This document shows positions 8,171 through 15,066 of a DNA stretch of 18,302 nucleotides, one piece after another. The DNA lies in the NCBI GenBank assembly GCA_964470995.1, contig CAYYEP010000015.1, positions 1 to 18,302 on the forward strand, in the 5' to 3' direction. Below the pieces are notes generated by a model that saw only the letters and a program-made list of their open reading frames with translations, was not told the DNA's origin and did not search any database. A program made the position numbers and the translations under genes. The stretch is from UBA5738 sp964470995. Lineage in GTDB: Bacteria; Patescibacteriota; Minisyncoccia; Minisyncoccales; UBA5738. Position 1 is the stretch's first letter, and each line of letters opens with the position of its first letter.

Positions 8171-10267
8171 TTATTTTTTAATAATATGCACTTCGACAGA
8201 TTCGCTTTTTGATCCGTCGCTGGCTGAAATGATATAAGATCCGGGGGCGGAAGGTACCCAGATAATCTCGGTTCCCTCGCCCAAATTGCGGCCGTTGGCG
8301 TGCCATATTGCCGGGCGGGCGGAGCGTAGAATGATGCGGGTAAAATTTTCCAGCTGATAGGTATCGCCGGCGTGGGGTTTTTGGATCAGAGCGGTATCGG
8401 CGGCGAGCAGGATATTTCGGGCCATCTCGTAGTTATCATCGGCCAGCCCGTATTGAATATTTGTGCCATCGGAATATGCCGCGATGCCGGAAAAGTCCAG
8501 CGGCGTTTTTTTATTGTAATCCGATGCCAGCATTATTTCCATTATATCATTCCAGATTTTGCCGGCGCCCAGCTGGCCCGACAGCCCCTCCATTGCCGAA
8601 GCATCTGCGTTACCCACCCAGACCGCAACCAAAAAATCGGGCGTATAACCAATAACCCAGCTATCAGTGTAATCATGGGACGTGCCGGTTTTTAAGGCGT
8701 AGTTATTAGCCGGTAGGTTTAAATCGCTGGCCGTTGAAAATTGATCTTGCGCAATCTTACGGTCGGAGAGAATTTTGTTAATCATTTGGATGTAGGGAGG
8801 ATTGGCGGCCATAAAATCTTTTTGCGGCGAAAAAGACTCATTGCATAGCGGGTCGGAGAACAGCTCCAAATCGCGCAATTTCCCGTTGTTAGGAAAAATG
8901 GTAAAGGCCCGGGCCAGGTTTATAATATCGGTTTCCATTGCACCAAGGGCAACGCCCATTTGGTAGTTTTCATAGTTCTGGGCAACAGGTATTTCCAGTT
9001 CGTTTTGGACGAAATCGCCAAAATCGCGGTTACCGGTAAAGTTAAGGGTAAGAACGGCGGCCACATTGATGCTGTTGGCCAAGGCATAATGCGCAGTCAT
9101 TACGCCATGGTAGACCCGGTCGTAGTTTTCGGGATAAATGGAATGTCCAAGCCCTGCCGCATATTTATATTCCCGATCATCGATGAGTGTATAGGGACGC
9201 ATACCTTTTTGGAAGGCTTTCAAATAAATAAATGGTTTTATTGTGGAACCGATTTGGCGGGGAACGTTAAGCATATTTATCCGGTAGCCGTCGCGATCGG
9301 AGGATGGGTCGGGCGAACCGATAAGCGATAAAACCTGGTTTTGAGGAAAGCCAATTACAACCGCGGCGGCGTTCTTGGCTTTTTTGGTGCCCAGTTCTTC
9401 AAGGTTAGCCGCTACGACGCGGCGGATTTTTTCGTTGATTGTTTGGTCGAGCCAAGTAACTTGCGATCCTAAACATTGGGACAGCTCAAGATAACCAGCC
9501 AATTCAAAGACGGTTGCGTTTTGGGTGAAGTAGGCGGCCAGGTTTTCTTTGGCGGCGGCGGAGGGAGTGAAGCTCTCTTTAACATTAACGCCCAGCATCT
9601 TTGCCAATATCTCGGCTTGGGCGATATTGGCATCTTTGGCGGGATTAGTGCCGTTCGGGTCGCTGATTGCTGCCAGCAGCTGCAATATCTGGGCTTCGTT
9701 CAGTTTGTCGGGCGCAACGCCAAAATATGCCCGCGAGGCCGCCGTGATCCCTTGCAGGCGATTGCCAAAAAAGATTGAATTCGCGTATTCACCGATTATC
9801 TGGTCTTTTGTTTGGGAGAGTTCCAGGGCGATGGCGGCGGCGGATTCCGCAAGCTTATTGCCGATGGTACGATTATTGGTATTACCCATTAATATCTTTG
9901 CCAGTTGCTGGGTAATGGTGCTGGAACCGCGCCGGCCGCCGATGCCGATGCGGGCGGCTAGGCCGCGCGCGACCGCTACCGGATTGATACCGGCGTGCCA
10001 ATAAAAAGTTTTATCTTCTTTGGCTATCAGCAGGTTCTTCAGGTGTTCGGGGATACGGTTCGCATATTGGACATAATAACCTTGAGGGTTCGGACGCAAA
10101 AAAAGAACCGAGCCGTCGCGCGCGGCGATGGTATTAGATTCGGCGGCGGCGTAATTTTCGGCCAGCTGGGAAACGGCAATATTAGCCCAGGCTATAGTTA
10201 AAACCGCGGCAAAAAGCAATGCGGCGGCAATAGCTGCCGCAAGCCGTTTTTTTATTGTCGGTTTCAT
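8171..10267 (-). CDS. pbpC: Penicillin-binding protein 1C (bifunctional glycosyltransferase/transpeptidase)
   Basis: Class A penicillin-binding protein that polymerises lipid II and contains a transpeptidase domain, anchored in the inner membrane with its catalytic part outside. Residues 10-30 form the N-terminal membrane segment. The family 51 glycosyltransferase domain follows, with catalytic Glu84 in EDKTFYWHAG, the GSSTITQQLAK motif (115-124) and Glu160 in GEYANSIFFG. The transpeptidase has all three motifs: STIK (Ser341, Lys344), SIN (399-401) and KTGTS (526-530). Residues about 625-698 match the C-terminal BiPBP_C domain that separates PBP1C from PBP1A/1B. Length (698) is slightly short of the usual 750-800. 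The gene converges on the FBP enzyme gene and is apart from, but within 2 kb of, the alpha-2-macroglobulin gene, its usual partner. No RBS is seen; a promoter lies right at the start codon (10275-10302). Confidence 0.95.
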   Translation of the reverse strand: MKPTIKKRLAAAIAAALLFAAVLTIAWANIAVSQLAENYAAAESNTIAARDGSVLFLRPNPQGYYVQYANRIPEHLKNLLIAKEDKTFYWHAGINPVAVARGLAARIGIGGRRGSSTITQQLAKILMGNTNNRTIGNKLAESAAAIALELSQTKDQIIGEYANSIFFGNRLQGITAASRAYFGVAPDKLNEAQILQLLAAISDPNGTNPAKDANIAQAEILAKMLGVNVKESFTPSAAAKENLAAYFTQNATVFELAGYLELSQCLGSQVTWLDQTINEKIRRVVAANLEELGTKKAKNAAAVVIGFPQNQVLSLIGSPDPSSDRDGYRINMLNVPRQIGSTIKPFIYLKAFQKGMRPYTLIDDREYKYAAGLGHSIYPENYDRVYHGVMTAHYALANSINVAAVLTLNFTGNRDFGDFVQNELEIPVAQNYENYQMGVALGAMETDIINLARAFTIFPNNGKLRDLELFSDPLCNESFSPQKDFMAANPPYIQMINKILSDRKIAQDQFSTASDLNLPANNYALKTGTSHDYTDSWVIGYTPDFLVAVWVGNADASAMEGLSGQLGAGKIWNDIMEIMLASDYNKKTPLDFSGIAAYSDGTNIQYGLADDNYEMARNILLAADTALIQKPHAGDTYQLENFTRIILRSARPAIWHANGRNLGEGTEIIWVPSAPGSYIISASDGSKSESVEVHIIKK

Positions 10268-10274
10268 TGAGTTT

Positions 10275-10302
10275 ATAATAGTCGAAATCGGAGGATATTC
10301 AA
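10275..10302 (-). promoter_or_regulatory. Candidate promoter of pbpC, suggesting a leaderless mRNA
   Basis: On the - strand TTGAAT (10297-10302) and TATTAT (10275-10280) are 16 bases apart. The -10 ends seven bases before the ATG at 10267, so transcription would start at or next to the start codon. This agrees with the missing Shine-Dalgarno. Confidence 0.5.
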
Positions 10303-10339
10303 TTATTAATTTTTCATTAACATATTTAATTTATTTGGT

Positions 10340-10457
10340 TTGACAAAGGGTTTAAAAGAAATTAAAACATACTAATGATGTCCTAGGTCAGATATCGAGA
10401 GCTGTTTCGGTGCCCGGTTAATTTTCCTCCCTAACCGGGTACTAAAACAGCTTTTTT
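10340..10457 (+). promoter_or_regulatory. Possible promoter plus two-part terminator/attenuator hairpin
   Basis: TTGACA (10340-10345) is a perfect -35, though no good -10 stands at 16-18 bases (TTAAAA at 10362 is the nearest). Downstream, AGCTGTTT (10400-10407) pairs with AAACAGCT (10445-10452), and TGCCCGGTTA (10411-10420) pairs with TAACCGGGTA (10432-10441), leaving an 11-base pyrimidine loop. Five more T follow (10453-10457). This is a strong + strand terminator although no + gene precedes it within the region, so it is either an attenuator for the gene at 10510 or the end of a short RNA. The rest of 10303-10509 is AT-rich and holds no gene. Confidence 0.6.
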
Positions 10458-10509
10458 GTTGCGGCGGCCAGTAATTTTCAATTAATAATTTAGGAGTTAT
10501 ATTTAACTT

Positions 10510-11934
10510 ATGAAAACATTAAAACAATTATATTTTGCGGCAATAATATTGGTTTTTTTGCTTGTTGTATTTCTTTCAAATCGGCACGGGGGCAATGGCG
10601 GTTTTATGATCGGAGATGATGTGCCGGCAACCGGCGATACCGGCGGCGAGATAAGCATATCGCCGGATAACGCCAGCCCGGTTTTGGACTTAAGTTCCAG
10701 CGCGGTCGAGCCGATGCCTTCGACGGAGCAACAAACATTGGCGGCAGATACGGGTACGGATCCGGTCGGAGAAACGGAAAATGCCGGTACGATCGCGCCC
10801 GTCAATGATATTGCCGGTGAAGAACCCTCGGCGGCGGCTAATGCAACCCAACCGGCCACCACGGCGTTAACGGGGCCGATATCGCCGGCCGCGGAATCGG
10901 CGCCGTCAGTTCCATCGGTAAACACGGCAGCGATGACTATTTCCAAGGATCCATTATTGCAAAAACTCGTAGAATACGAAACATGCTGTCAAAATGCTTT
11001 CTCGCGAATGATGGTTTTTGAATATATGCCGCGGACGGTTGACGAAGGGGAGGAAATGGCGCGCGATATGGCGTTGCGGCTGGCAAAATTTTCGGCCGCC
11101 AATGTAATGCCGATCGTGGCGGTGGAGCCGGTGGATGACATCGGCAAGCCGTTGCGGTTTGCCGATATCGCTTCGGGGAAATACGATGCCGCCCTGAGGG
11201 CTTATTTTAAGATTTTGAAAGAGCGGGGCGTAAGCGCGGCGCAGATGGGAATGTGGATGCCCTTACCGGAGCCCAATATTAACGAGTGGGGCGCCCCGAA
11301 TCGCGACGCCGCTTTGTTCGCGGCGGCGTTTAACCACTACGGAAAGATATTTAAGGAGTATTTCTCTGAAGCCAAATTGACTGTCTTGCTCGATAATACC
11401 ACTTATAACAGCCAGACTGGCGATATGGATTATGTGCCGCTAGCGCCATTTGTGAGCGGTATCGATAAAACGCTGGTCGATTCATTCGGCCTGCAGGGTT
11501 ATCCATGGACTGCACCGGCCGACGAAGAACCCGAAAAATACCATGATTATGATCCGGCAAGTTTTTTGAACGCGCAAAGAGCGATTGAGGCGGCAAAGGC
11601 CTTGAAAGTTAAAACAGTGTGGTTTTCGACCGGTACTTTTTCGAAAATGTTTGCCAATGACGAAGATAAAACAGTATTTGTTGACGCCAAACAGCGGGGC
11701 GCGATGCTGGACGGGATTTTGAAACAAGTAAAAACGGTCCGCGGGGCGGGCTACTCGGTGATGCTATGTATTTTTGCCGAAGATAAGTCCAAAACCGAAG
11801 AGGCTACTGATTTTTCGTATTGGAATGATAGTAACGAACCCAGCGAAGAACTTGGAAAAATGTTCACGGAGTTTGCGGCGGCCGCCAGAGCCGAAAATAT
11901 TCCTTTGGGAATATATGATTCCATACCCGATTAG
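10510..11934 (+). CDS. Membrane-anchored protein with TIM-barrel (glycoside-hydrolase-like) domain
   Basis: A 474-aa exported protein. Residues 7-22 form one hydrophobic anchor after a short basic N-terminus. Residues about 32-142 are a Ser/Thr/Pro/Ala-rich linker, as in proteins that hold a domain away from the membrane. The rest alternates short hydrophobic strands and helices as in a TIM barrel: MMVFEYM (167-173), VMPIVAVEP (199-207), MGMWMPLPEPNINEWG (246-261), KLTVLLDN (289-296), LVDSFGLQGYPW (322-333), VKTVWFSTGTF (367-377) and YSVMLCIFAE (415-424). Glu254 in PLPEPN sits where the acid/base Glu of clan A glycosidases is found. The later strand around residue 372, where a nucleophile would be expected, has no Glu or Asp, so activity is doubtful. 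AGGAG at 10492-10496 lies 13 bases before ATG, farther than usual. The stop is three bases from that of the convergent LysM-like gene. I cannot name the family. Confidence 0.55.
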   Translation: MKTLKQLYFAAIILVFLLVVFLSNRHGGNGGFMIGDDVPATGDTGGEISISPDNASPVLDLSSSAVEPMPSTEQQTLAADTGTDPVGETENAGTIAPVNDIAGEEPSAAANATQPATTALTGPISPAAESAPSVPSVNTAAMTISKDPLLQKLVEYETCCQNAFSRMMVFEYMPRTVDEGEEMARDMALRLAKFSAANVMPIVAVEPVDDIGKPLRFADIASGKYDAALRAYFKILKERGVSAAQMGMWMPLPEPNINEWGAPNRDAALFAAAFNHYGKIFKEYFSEAKLTVLLDNTTYNSQTGDMDYVPLAPFVSGIDKTLVDSFGLQGYPWTAPADEEPEKYHDYDPASFLNAQRAIEAAKALKVKTVWFSTGTFSKMFANDEDKTVFVDAKQRGAMLDGILKQVKTVRGAGYSVMLCIFAEDKSKTEEATDFSYWNDSNEPSEELGKMFTEFAAAARAENIPLGIYDSIPD

Positions 11935-11937
11935 CCG

Positions 11938-12645
11938 TTAATTTTGCACCGTGATATTGCCATAGCGGTCCATAATCACAATCGTACCGGGCTGGATTGT
12001 CAGCGTTTTGGCGCTTTTGTGCGACAACAGGCCATTCATACGCAAGTACCGCTGGGTTTGGGTATTTATCATTTTGTCCAGCCCGTCGCGGCAATCGGAG
12101 GCCGGCACCGAACCGATTTCGGCGCACGGATCATCACCCATAAATTCATAAAGCAATTGGCGAGTCGCCTCCCAAAGCGTGCCGCCTTTTTTTATCGTTA
12201 CGGCGCGATAATCTTCGTCAGCCGATTTTTTTGCGGCGTTTGAACCGGAATTCGTACTGGACGGGAAGCTATCTTCGGTATAACGAGCGGAGGCAAGGTT
12301 GATTTGCGATTTATTTTTGGGGTCGGCGGCCGGTTTATCGACCGGTGCGGGAATTTTGAAGTGCGGCGTCATCATTTGCGCTTCGGCTTTTTGGTTTTGC
12401 AAAAGATCGATGAGCTGGGCGCGCGATGCGCCGGTTTCATAATTATATTCAACGATTGTACCAAGGCTGTATATATTGGTTCCAACAACGACTGATATCA
12501 AGATAACCGATAGCGCGGTATTAAGACCGGTTGAATACCGGCGGCGATACTGAATATTGCCGCCGATCTTTAACCGTTTTTTGACGGCAAAAAAAATATT
12601 GATGGCCAGATGGGTGAAGAATGATAAAAGGTTAATATTTTGCAT
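11938..12645 (-). CDS. Single-pass membrane protein with LysM-like C-terminal domain
   Basis: A 235-aa protein. The N-terminal 40 residues include a hydrophobic stretch (about 5-20) and a basic patch; residues 42-62 are a clear membrane segment. A Pro/Ala/Ser-rich linker (about 95-142) leads to a domain at about 148-230 that begins VTIKKGGTLWEATRQ and ends TIQPGTIVIMD, the start and end pattern of LysM domains, which bind peptidoglycan or related glycans. It is longer than a normal LysM (about 45 residues), with an insert carrying Cys174 and Cys185 that could form a disulfide. It starts four bases after the stop of the glycosyltransferase gene, has no strong RBS and is probably translated by coupling. 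The neighbour suggests a role in making or holding a surface polysaccharide. The LysM call is by pattern and moderate. Confidence 0.6.
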   Translation of the reverse strand: MQNINLLSFFTHLAINIFFAVKKRLKIGGNIQYRRRYSTGLNTALSVILISVVVGTNIYSLGTIVEYNYETGASRAQLIDLLQNQKAEAQMMTPHFKIPAPVDKPAADPKNKSQINLASARYTEDSFPSSTNSGSNAAKKSADEDYRAVTIKKGGTLWEATRQLLYEFMGDDPCAEIGSVPASDCRDGLDKMINTQTQRYLRMNGLLSHKSAKTLTIQPGTIVIMDRYGNITVQN

Positions 12646-12649
12646 AATT

Positions 12650-13711
12650 CTATATTCGCCGTTTGGGAGTAATCCATTTCAGATTGTGTTCGCGCCGCAG
12701 GATTTCCTTAAAAAAAGTTTCACAAAAGATGTACGAGTTGATCATCGCCAAGACGATATAGAGCGGCGAATAGTAAACCAGATCGGCGCGGCGGCGGACA
12801 AGCGCGGCACAGGCACCCAATATTATTATTGAAGCCATATAAAGCAAAATCATAAACAGAAACATTTCAATGTTTACGACCGGCAAAACTATGAGCATTA
12901 CGACAAACACGAAACCTTCGATGTTGTTGAGTGAAAGTTCGAAAGCGCAGGCCGGAAGGGTGCCGACGACGTCCCGGTGTTTTAGGATATTTTGCCAGCC
13001 GCCGCCATACCAGCGGCGCACCTGATAGATGTATGACTTAAGATCGGCGGGATCCTGCGTCCAAACAATTGCCTTTTTTAAGAAACTAATGCGGTAACCG
13101 CTCCGGTGGAGTTTAAAGGTGAAATCCAGGTCTTCGGTAATTGTGTCGTGATCGAAAGTAATGCAGTCTTTAAATATTTTTGTCCGAAAGGCCGAAGCGC
13201 ATCCGGGAATGACATAAAGGAAATTGATATTTGATTGGGCGGTTTTGTGGATTTCCTGTCCTACAAAATATTCTATTTCGCGCAGGGCGGTAAGCCAGTT
13301 ATGCTTTAGGCTCATCACGTAGCCGGCGGCGGCCACTGTGTTCTGGTTGCGGAATTCGGCTTCAACGTGTTTTATGAAATCTTTATCAAGAATCGTGTCG
13401 GCATCGGTAGAAATAAAAATATCGGCATCGACGTGGTTAAGGCCGATCTGTTGGACATAGCTTTTATTGCCCATATTCTTTTTTAGCACAACGAGCTTGA
13501 TTTTATCGCCAAATTGGCTAAGTACTGACAGGCTGTTGTCGGTACTGCCGTCATCGATTACCAAAACCATTTCCGGCGGCCGGCTTTGGCCAAGGCACGA
13601 TTGGACACATCGGGCGATGGTCTTTTCTTCATTATGGCAGGGGATCATCACCGCGACCGTCGACTGACCGATGATAGGAGTTAGGTTTTGCGTGTGATTT
13701 TCCGGTGTCAT
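12650..13711 (-). CDS. Membrane-bound family 2 glycosyltransferase, processive type
   Basis: A 353-aa GT2 enzyme that transfers sugars from nucleotide sugars, most likely in the cytoplasm at the membrane. The GT-A domain opens with VMIPCHNEEKT; motifs are DDGS (53-56), DAD (103-105, metal binding), TED (192-194) with the catalytic acid, and QVRRW (230-234), the QxxRW motif of processive synthases such as those for poly-N-acetylglucosamine, hyaluronan and cellulose. Hydrophobic segments at about 262-278, 282-303 and 312-332 follow. Compared with PgaC/IcaA it lacks N-terminal membrane helices. It is the first gene of an operon with the LysM-like protein, four bases apart. TATAAT lies seven bases upstream of the ATG and there is no proper RBS (AAGGG is only two bases away). 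The substrate cannot be told from sequence; a surface polysaccharide is likely. Confidence 0.9.
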   Translation of the reverse strand: MTPENHTQNLTPIIGQSTVAVMIPCHNEEKTIARCVQSCLGQSRPPEMVLVIDDGSTDNSLSVLSQFGDKIKLVVLKKNMGNKSYVQQIGLNHVDADIFISTDADTILDKDFIKHVEAEFRNQNTVAAAGYVMSLKHNWLTALREIEYFVGQEIHKTAQSNINFLYVIPGCASAFRTKIFKDCITFDHDTITEDLDFTFKLHRSGYRISFLKKAIVWTQDPADLKSYIYQVRRWYGGGWQNILKHRDVVGTLPACAFELSLNNIEGFVFVVMLIVLPVVNIEMFLFMILLYMASIIILGACAALVRRRADLVYYSPLYIVLAMINSYIFCETFFKEILRREHNLKWITPKRRI

Positions 13712-13718
13712 ATCCCTT

Positions 13719-13724
13719 ATTATA
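13719..13724 (-). promoter_or_regulatory. Candidate -10 box of the glycosyltransferase operon
   Basis: TATAAT on the - strand ends seven bases before the ATG at 13711. The -35 region is poor (TTAAAA at 17 bases). The transcript would begin at or near the start codon, as proposed for pbpC. Confidence 0.45.
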
Positions 13725-13934
13725 CCTTAAAATAATTAAAATTTTAATGAATCAAAAATCGATGGCCTTATTAAGGACGACCTATCAATATTTTTAAGGC
13801 CGGATATGGGACGAACGACGCATGGCCATGTGAATTAAAATGCGGCGCAAGGCTGTTTGGTTTGCTATCGGTAATTATCGCGCTTTTCCCCCGGGCGGTT
13901 CCGGCGCGGTCTTGACGGTTGGCGCCGCTGGCAC
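13725..13934. other. Intergenic region between divergent units
   Basis: No credible gene. It holds an interrupted 7-bp inverted repeat GGCCTTA (13764-13770) with TAAGGCC (13795-13801), the palindrome-like CCTTATTAAGG inside its left part, and a GC-rich stretch (13890-13930) with GGCGC/GCGCC arms. None has the T run of a terminator. Confidence 0.4.
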
Positions 13935-13964
13935 TTGACAAAAAATAGGAAGCTAATATATAAT
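13935..13964 (+). promoter_or_regulatory. Strong sigma-70-type promoter
   Basis: Perfect TTGACA (13935-13940) and perfect TATAAT (13959-13964) are 18 bases apart, the best promoter in the window. The expected start of transcription, near 13971, coincides with the first base of a large hairpin. It drives the structured leader and the small secreted protein gene. Confidence 0.8.
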
Positions 13965-13970
13965 ACTTGT

Positions 13971-14203
13971 GTGGAGAGGAAGACAGTTTCTTAAGGAACA
14001 GCTGTTCTTTCTTTCCCACCTCCTATTTGATCTTTAACATAATTTATTTTTATTGGGTTCAATGAAGTTCCTCTAAAGGATGGAATTTGAATCGCGGATT
14101 TGTGCCGTGTAAAAATGAAGGGGGATTTAGCTTCTTTGAACCAGGAACCCGGAAGGGTACGTTTCGCGCAATAATTTGCGGCGAGAATGTACTCCCGGGT
14201 TCT
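13971..14203 (+). ncRNA. Structured 5' leader with four predicted hairpins
   Basis: The leader is about 260 bases and noncoding. Hairpin 1: 13971-13986 pairs with 14002-14019 (16 pairs, two one-base bulges, two G-U), topped by TTTC (13987-13990) with GGAA (13995-13998). Hairpin 2: TTCAA and TTCC (14058-14071) pair with GGAA and TTGAA (14082-14091). Hairpin 3: AAA and GAAG with CTTCTTT (14112-14137). Hairpin 4: 14145-14171 pairs with 14176-14202 in about 25 pairs, interrupted only by an AA bulge and two bulged G, with loop TAAT. The SD GGAG (14219-14222) follows 16 bases later. It matches no riboswitch class I recognise. It may be a regulatory leader or an RNA in its own right. Confidence 0.6.
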
Positions 14204-14230
14204 CATTATAATTATATTGGAGTTGTTGGA

Positions 14231-14692
14231 ATGAGCAGAACGATAAAGATAGTGTGCGCCGGTATATTGCTGGCGTTGGGGTTGTCGATAACGACTATTG
14301 CAACCGAATTCGAATTAGCAGACTATAAAATTGAATTTCACGTTAATGAGACGCTCACATTGGGCAATGTGAGCGAGCAGGCGTTCCCGGGGGGCGCGGC
14401 GTTNNNNNNNNNNNNNNNNNNNNNNNNNNNNNNNNNNNNNNNNNNNNNNNNNNNNNNNNNNNNNNNNNNNNNNNNNNNNNNNNNNNNNNNNNNNNNNNNN
14501 NNNACGCGGATTGATGACGCGGTGATCGCGGGTTTGGAAGGCGCAACCGGAAGTTGCCGTATCATCGACTTGAATGGTATGCCATTTTCGACGGCGTATC
14601 TTAAAATATCAAGTAATGAGGTTGGTATATTCCAGGTTTACGATGGCGCCGAGTATTTTGAACAGGTCCTAAAAAGCCTGCATATTGAATAA
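14231..14692 (+). CDS. Small secreted protein, interrupted by an assembly gap
   Basis: The ATG at 14231 has GGAG eight bases before it; the frame runs back to 14087 but lacks a better start. A classic signal peptide is encoded: basic MSRTIK, a hydrophobic core to about residue 22, then a likely cleavage near IAT (23-25). Mature residues up to about 57 are followed by 100 N (14404-14503). After the gap the same frame is the only one of three without an early stop and gives 62 more residues ending YFEQVLKSLHIE. Gap length is a placeholder, so the two parts may be one gene of unknown length or two different genes. The downstream part carries one Cys (in GSCRIIDLNG). The gene ends inside the first copy of a 10-bp tandem repeat and is followed by a terminator. 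I do not recognise the family. Confidence 0.55.
   Translation: MSRTIKIVCAGILLALGLSITTIATEFELADYKIEFHVNETLTLGNVSEQAFPGGAAXXXXXXXXXXXXXXXXXXXXXXXXXXXXXXXXXXTRIDDAVIAGLEGATGSCRIIDLNGMPFSTAYLKISSNEVGIFQVYDGAEYFEQVLKSLHIE
14352..14375. repeat. Perfect 10-bp inverted repeat inside the coding sequence
   Basis: CGCTCACATT (14352-14361) and AATGTGAGCG (14366-14375) are exact complements around GGGC. It lies inside the small secreted protein gene, 28 bases before the N run. Confidence 0.85.
14404..14503. other. Assembly gap of 100 N
   Basis: Exactly 100 undetermined bases, the conventional scaffold placeholder. The true distance and content are unknown, so the order and frame of the two flanks are not proven. 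Confidence 0.98.
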
Positions 14693-14726
14693 AGGTGAAT
14701 AAAGGTGAATAAAGGTGAATAAAGGA
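14687..14726 (+). repeat. Four tandem copies of a 10-bp unit
   Basis: GAATAAAGGT is repeated at 14687, 14697 and 14707, with a fourth copy at 14717 ending in A in place of T. The first copy contains the TAA stop (14690-14692) of the preceding gene. Each junction carries AAAGGTGA, which resembles a ribosome binding site, but no start codon is suitably placed after it. Confidence 0.9.
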
Positions 14727-14743
14727 AGCACTCTTGGAGCGAT

Positions 14744-14768
14744 GCCGGATTTTCCGGCTTTTTTATTT
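14744..14768 (+). terminator. Intrinsic terminator after the gap gene
   Basis: GCCGGA (14744-14749) pairs with TCCGGC (14753-14758) and is followed by six T, an A and three more T. It closes the leader plus small-protein transcription unit. Confidence 0.85.
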
Positions 14769-15066
14769 GGGGCGCACGGACGCGTTTCATTGCATAGATG
14801 GGACGCTGATCGCCATTTTTAATGATTTTTTCACCGTACGCGTTTTATGATTGTTATCAATGGAGCATAAACGCAAATAAGTATTTCCATTTTTGCGCTC
14901 AATTTATAGATAGGCCGGGGCGGGCTTTCTGCAATAGGTCGAGTCCGGTGCCGGTTGTTATTGTATGTTTTTTTGGGAATGTCGTGATCTTTGGAGGAAA
15001 GATCCGGTCGAGAATTGATAACTGCAATCAAAGCCGATTATACGTTTTTGGGGAGGGCGTTAGCCG
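14769..15066. other. Intergenic region without a credible gene
   Basis: About 300 bases with no supported gene. An open frame 14822-15187 exists on + but has no RBS, is rich in Phe, Cys and Ile unlike its neighbours, and runs into the next gene's start. AGGTCGAGTCC (14936-14946) recalls a tRNA T arm but no cloverleaf fits. I see no clear function. Confidence 0.5.

Noticed and set aside
14017..14024. CACCTCCT, like the 3' end of 16S rRNA
   Set aside because: The conserved bases that precede it in real 16S genes are missing and no rRNA sequence lies upstream; part of it is the arm of hairpin 1.
13971..14203. Group II intron reading of the leader (starts GTGTG-like, ends in a long hairpin)
   Set aside because: No domain V with its catalytic triad and no intron-encoded protein; the size is far too small.
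13771..14206. Short - strand frames over the promoter and leader
   Set aside because: They run antisense to a consensus promoter and hairpins, with no start signals of their own.
14087..14230. N-terminal extension of the gap gene from TTG
   Set aside because: It would translate through the large hairpin and place 48 residues before an obvious signal peptide; ATG 14231 has an RBS.
14936..14955. tRNA T-arm-like stretch AGGTCGAGTCC
   Set aside because: No matching acceptor stem, anticodon arm or D arm can be built around it.
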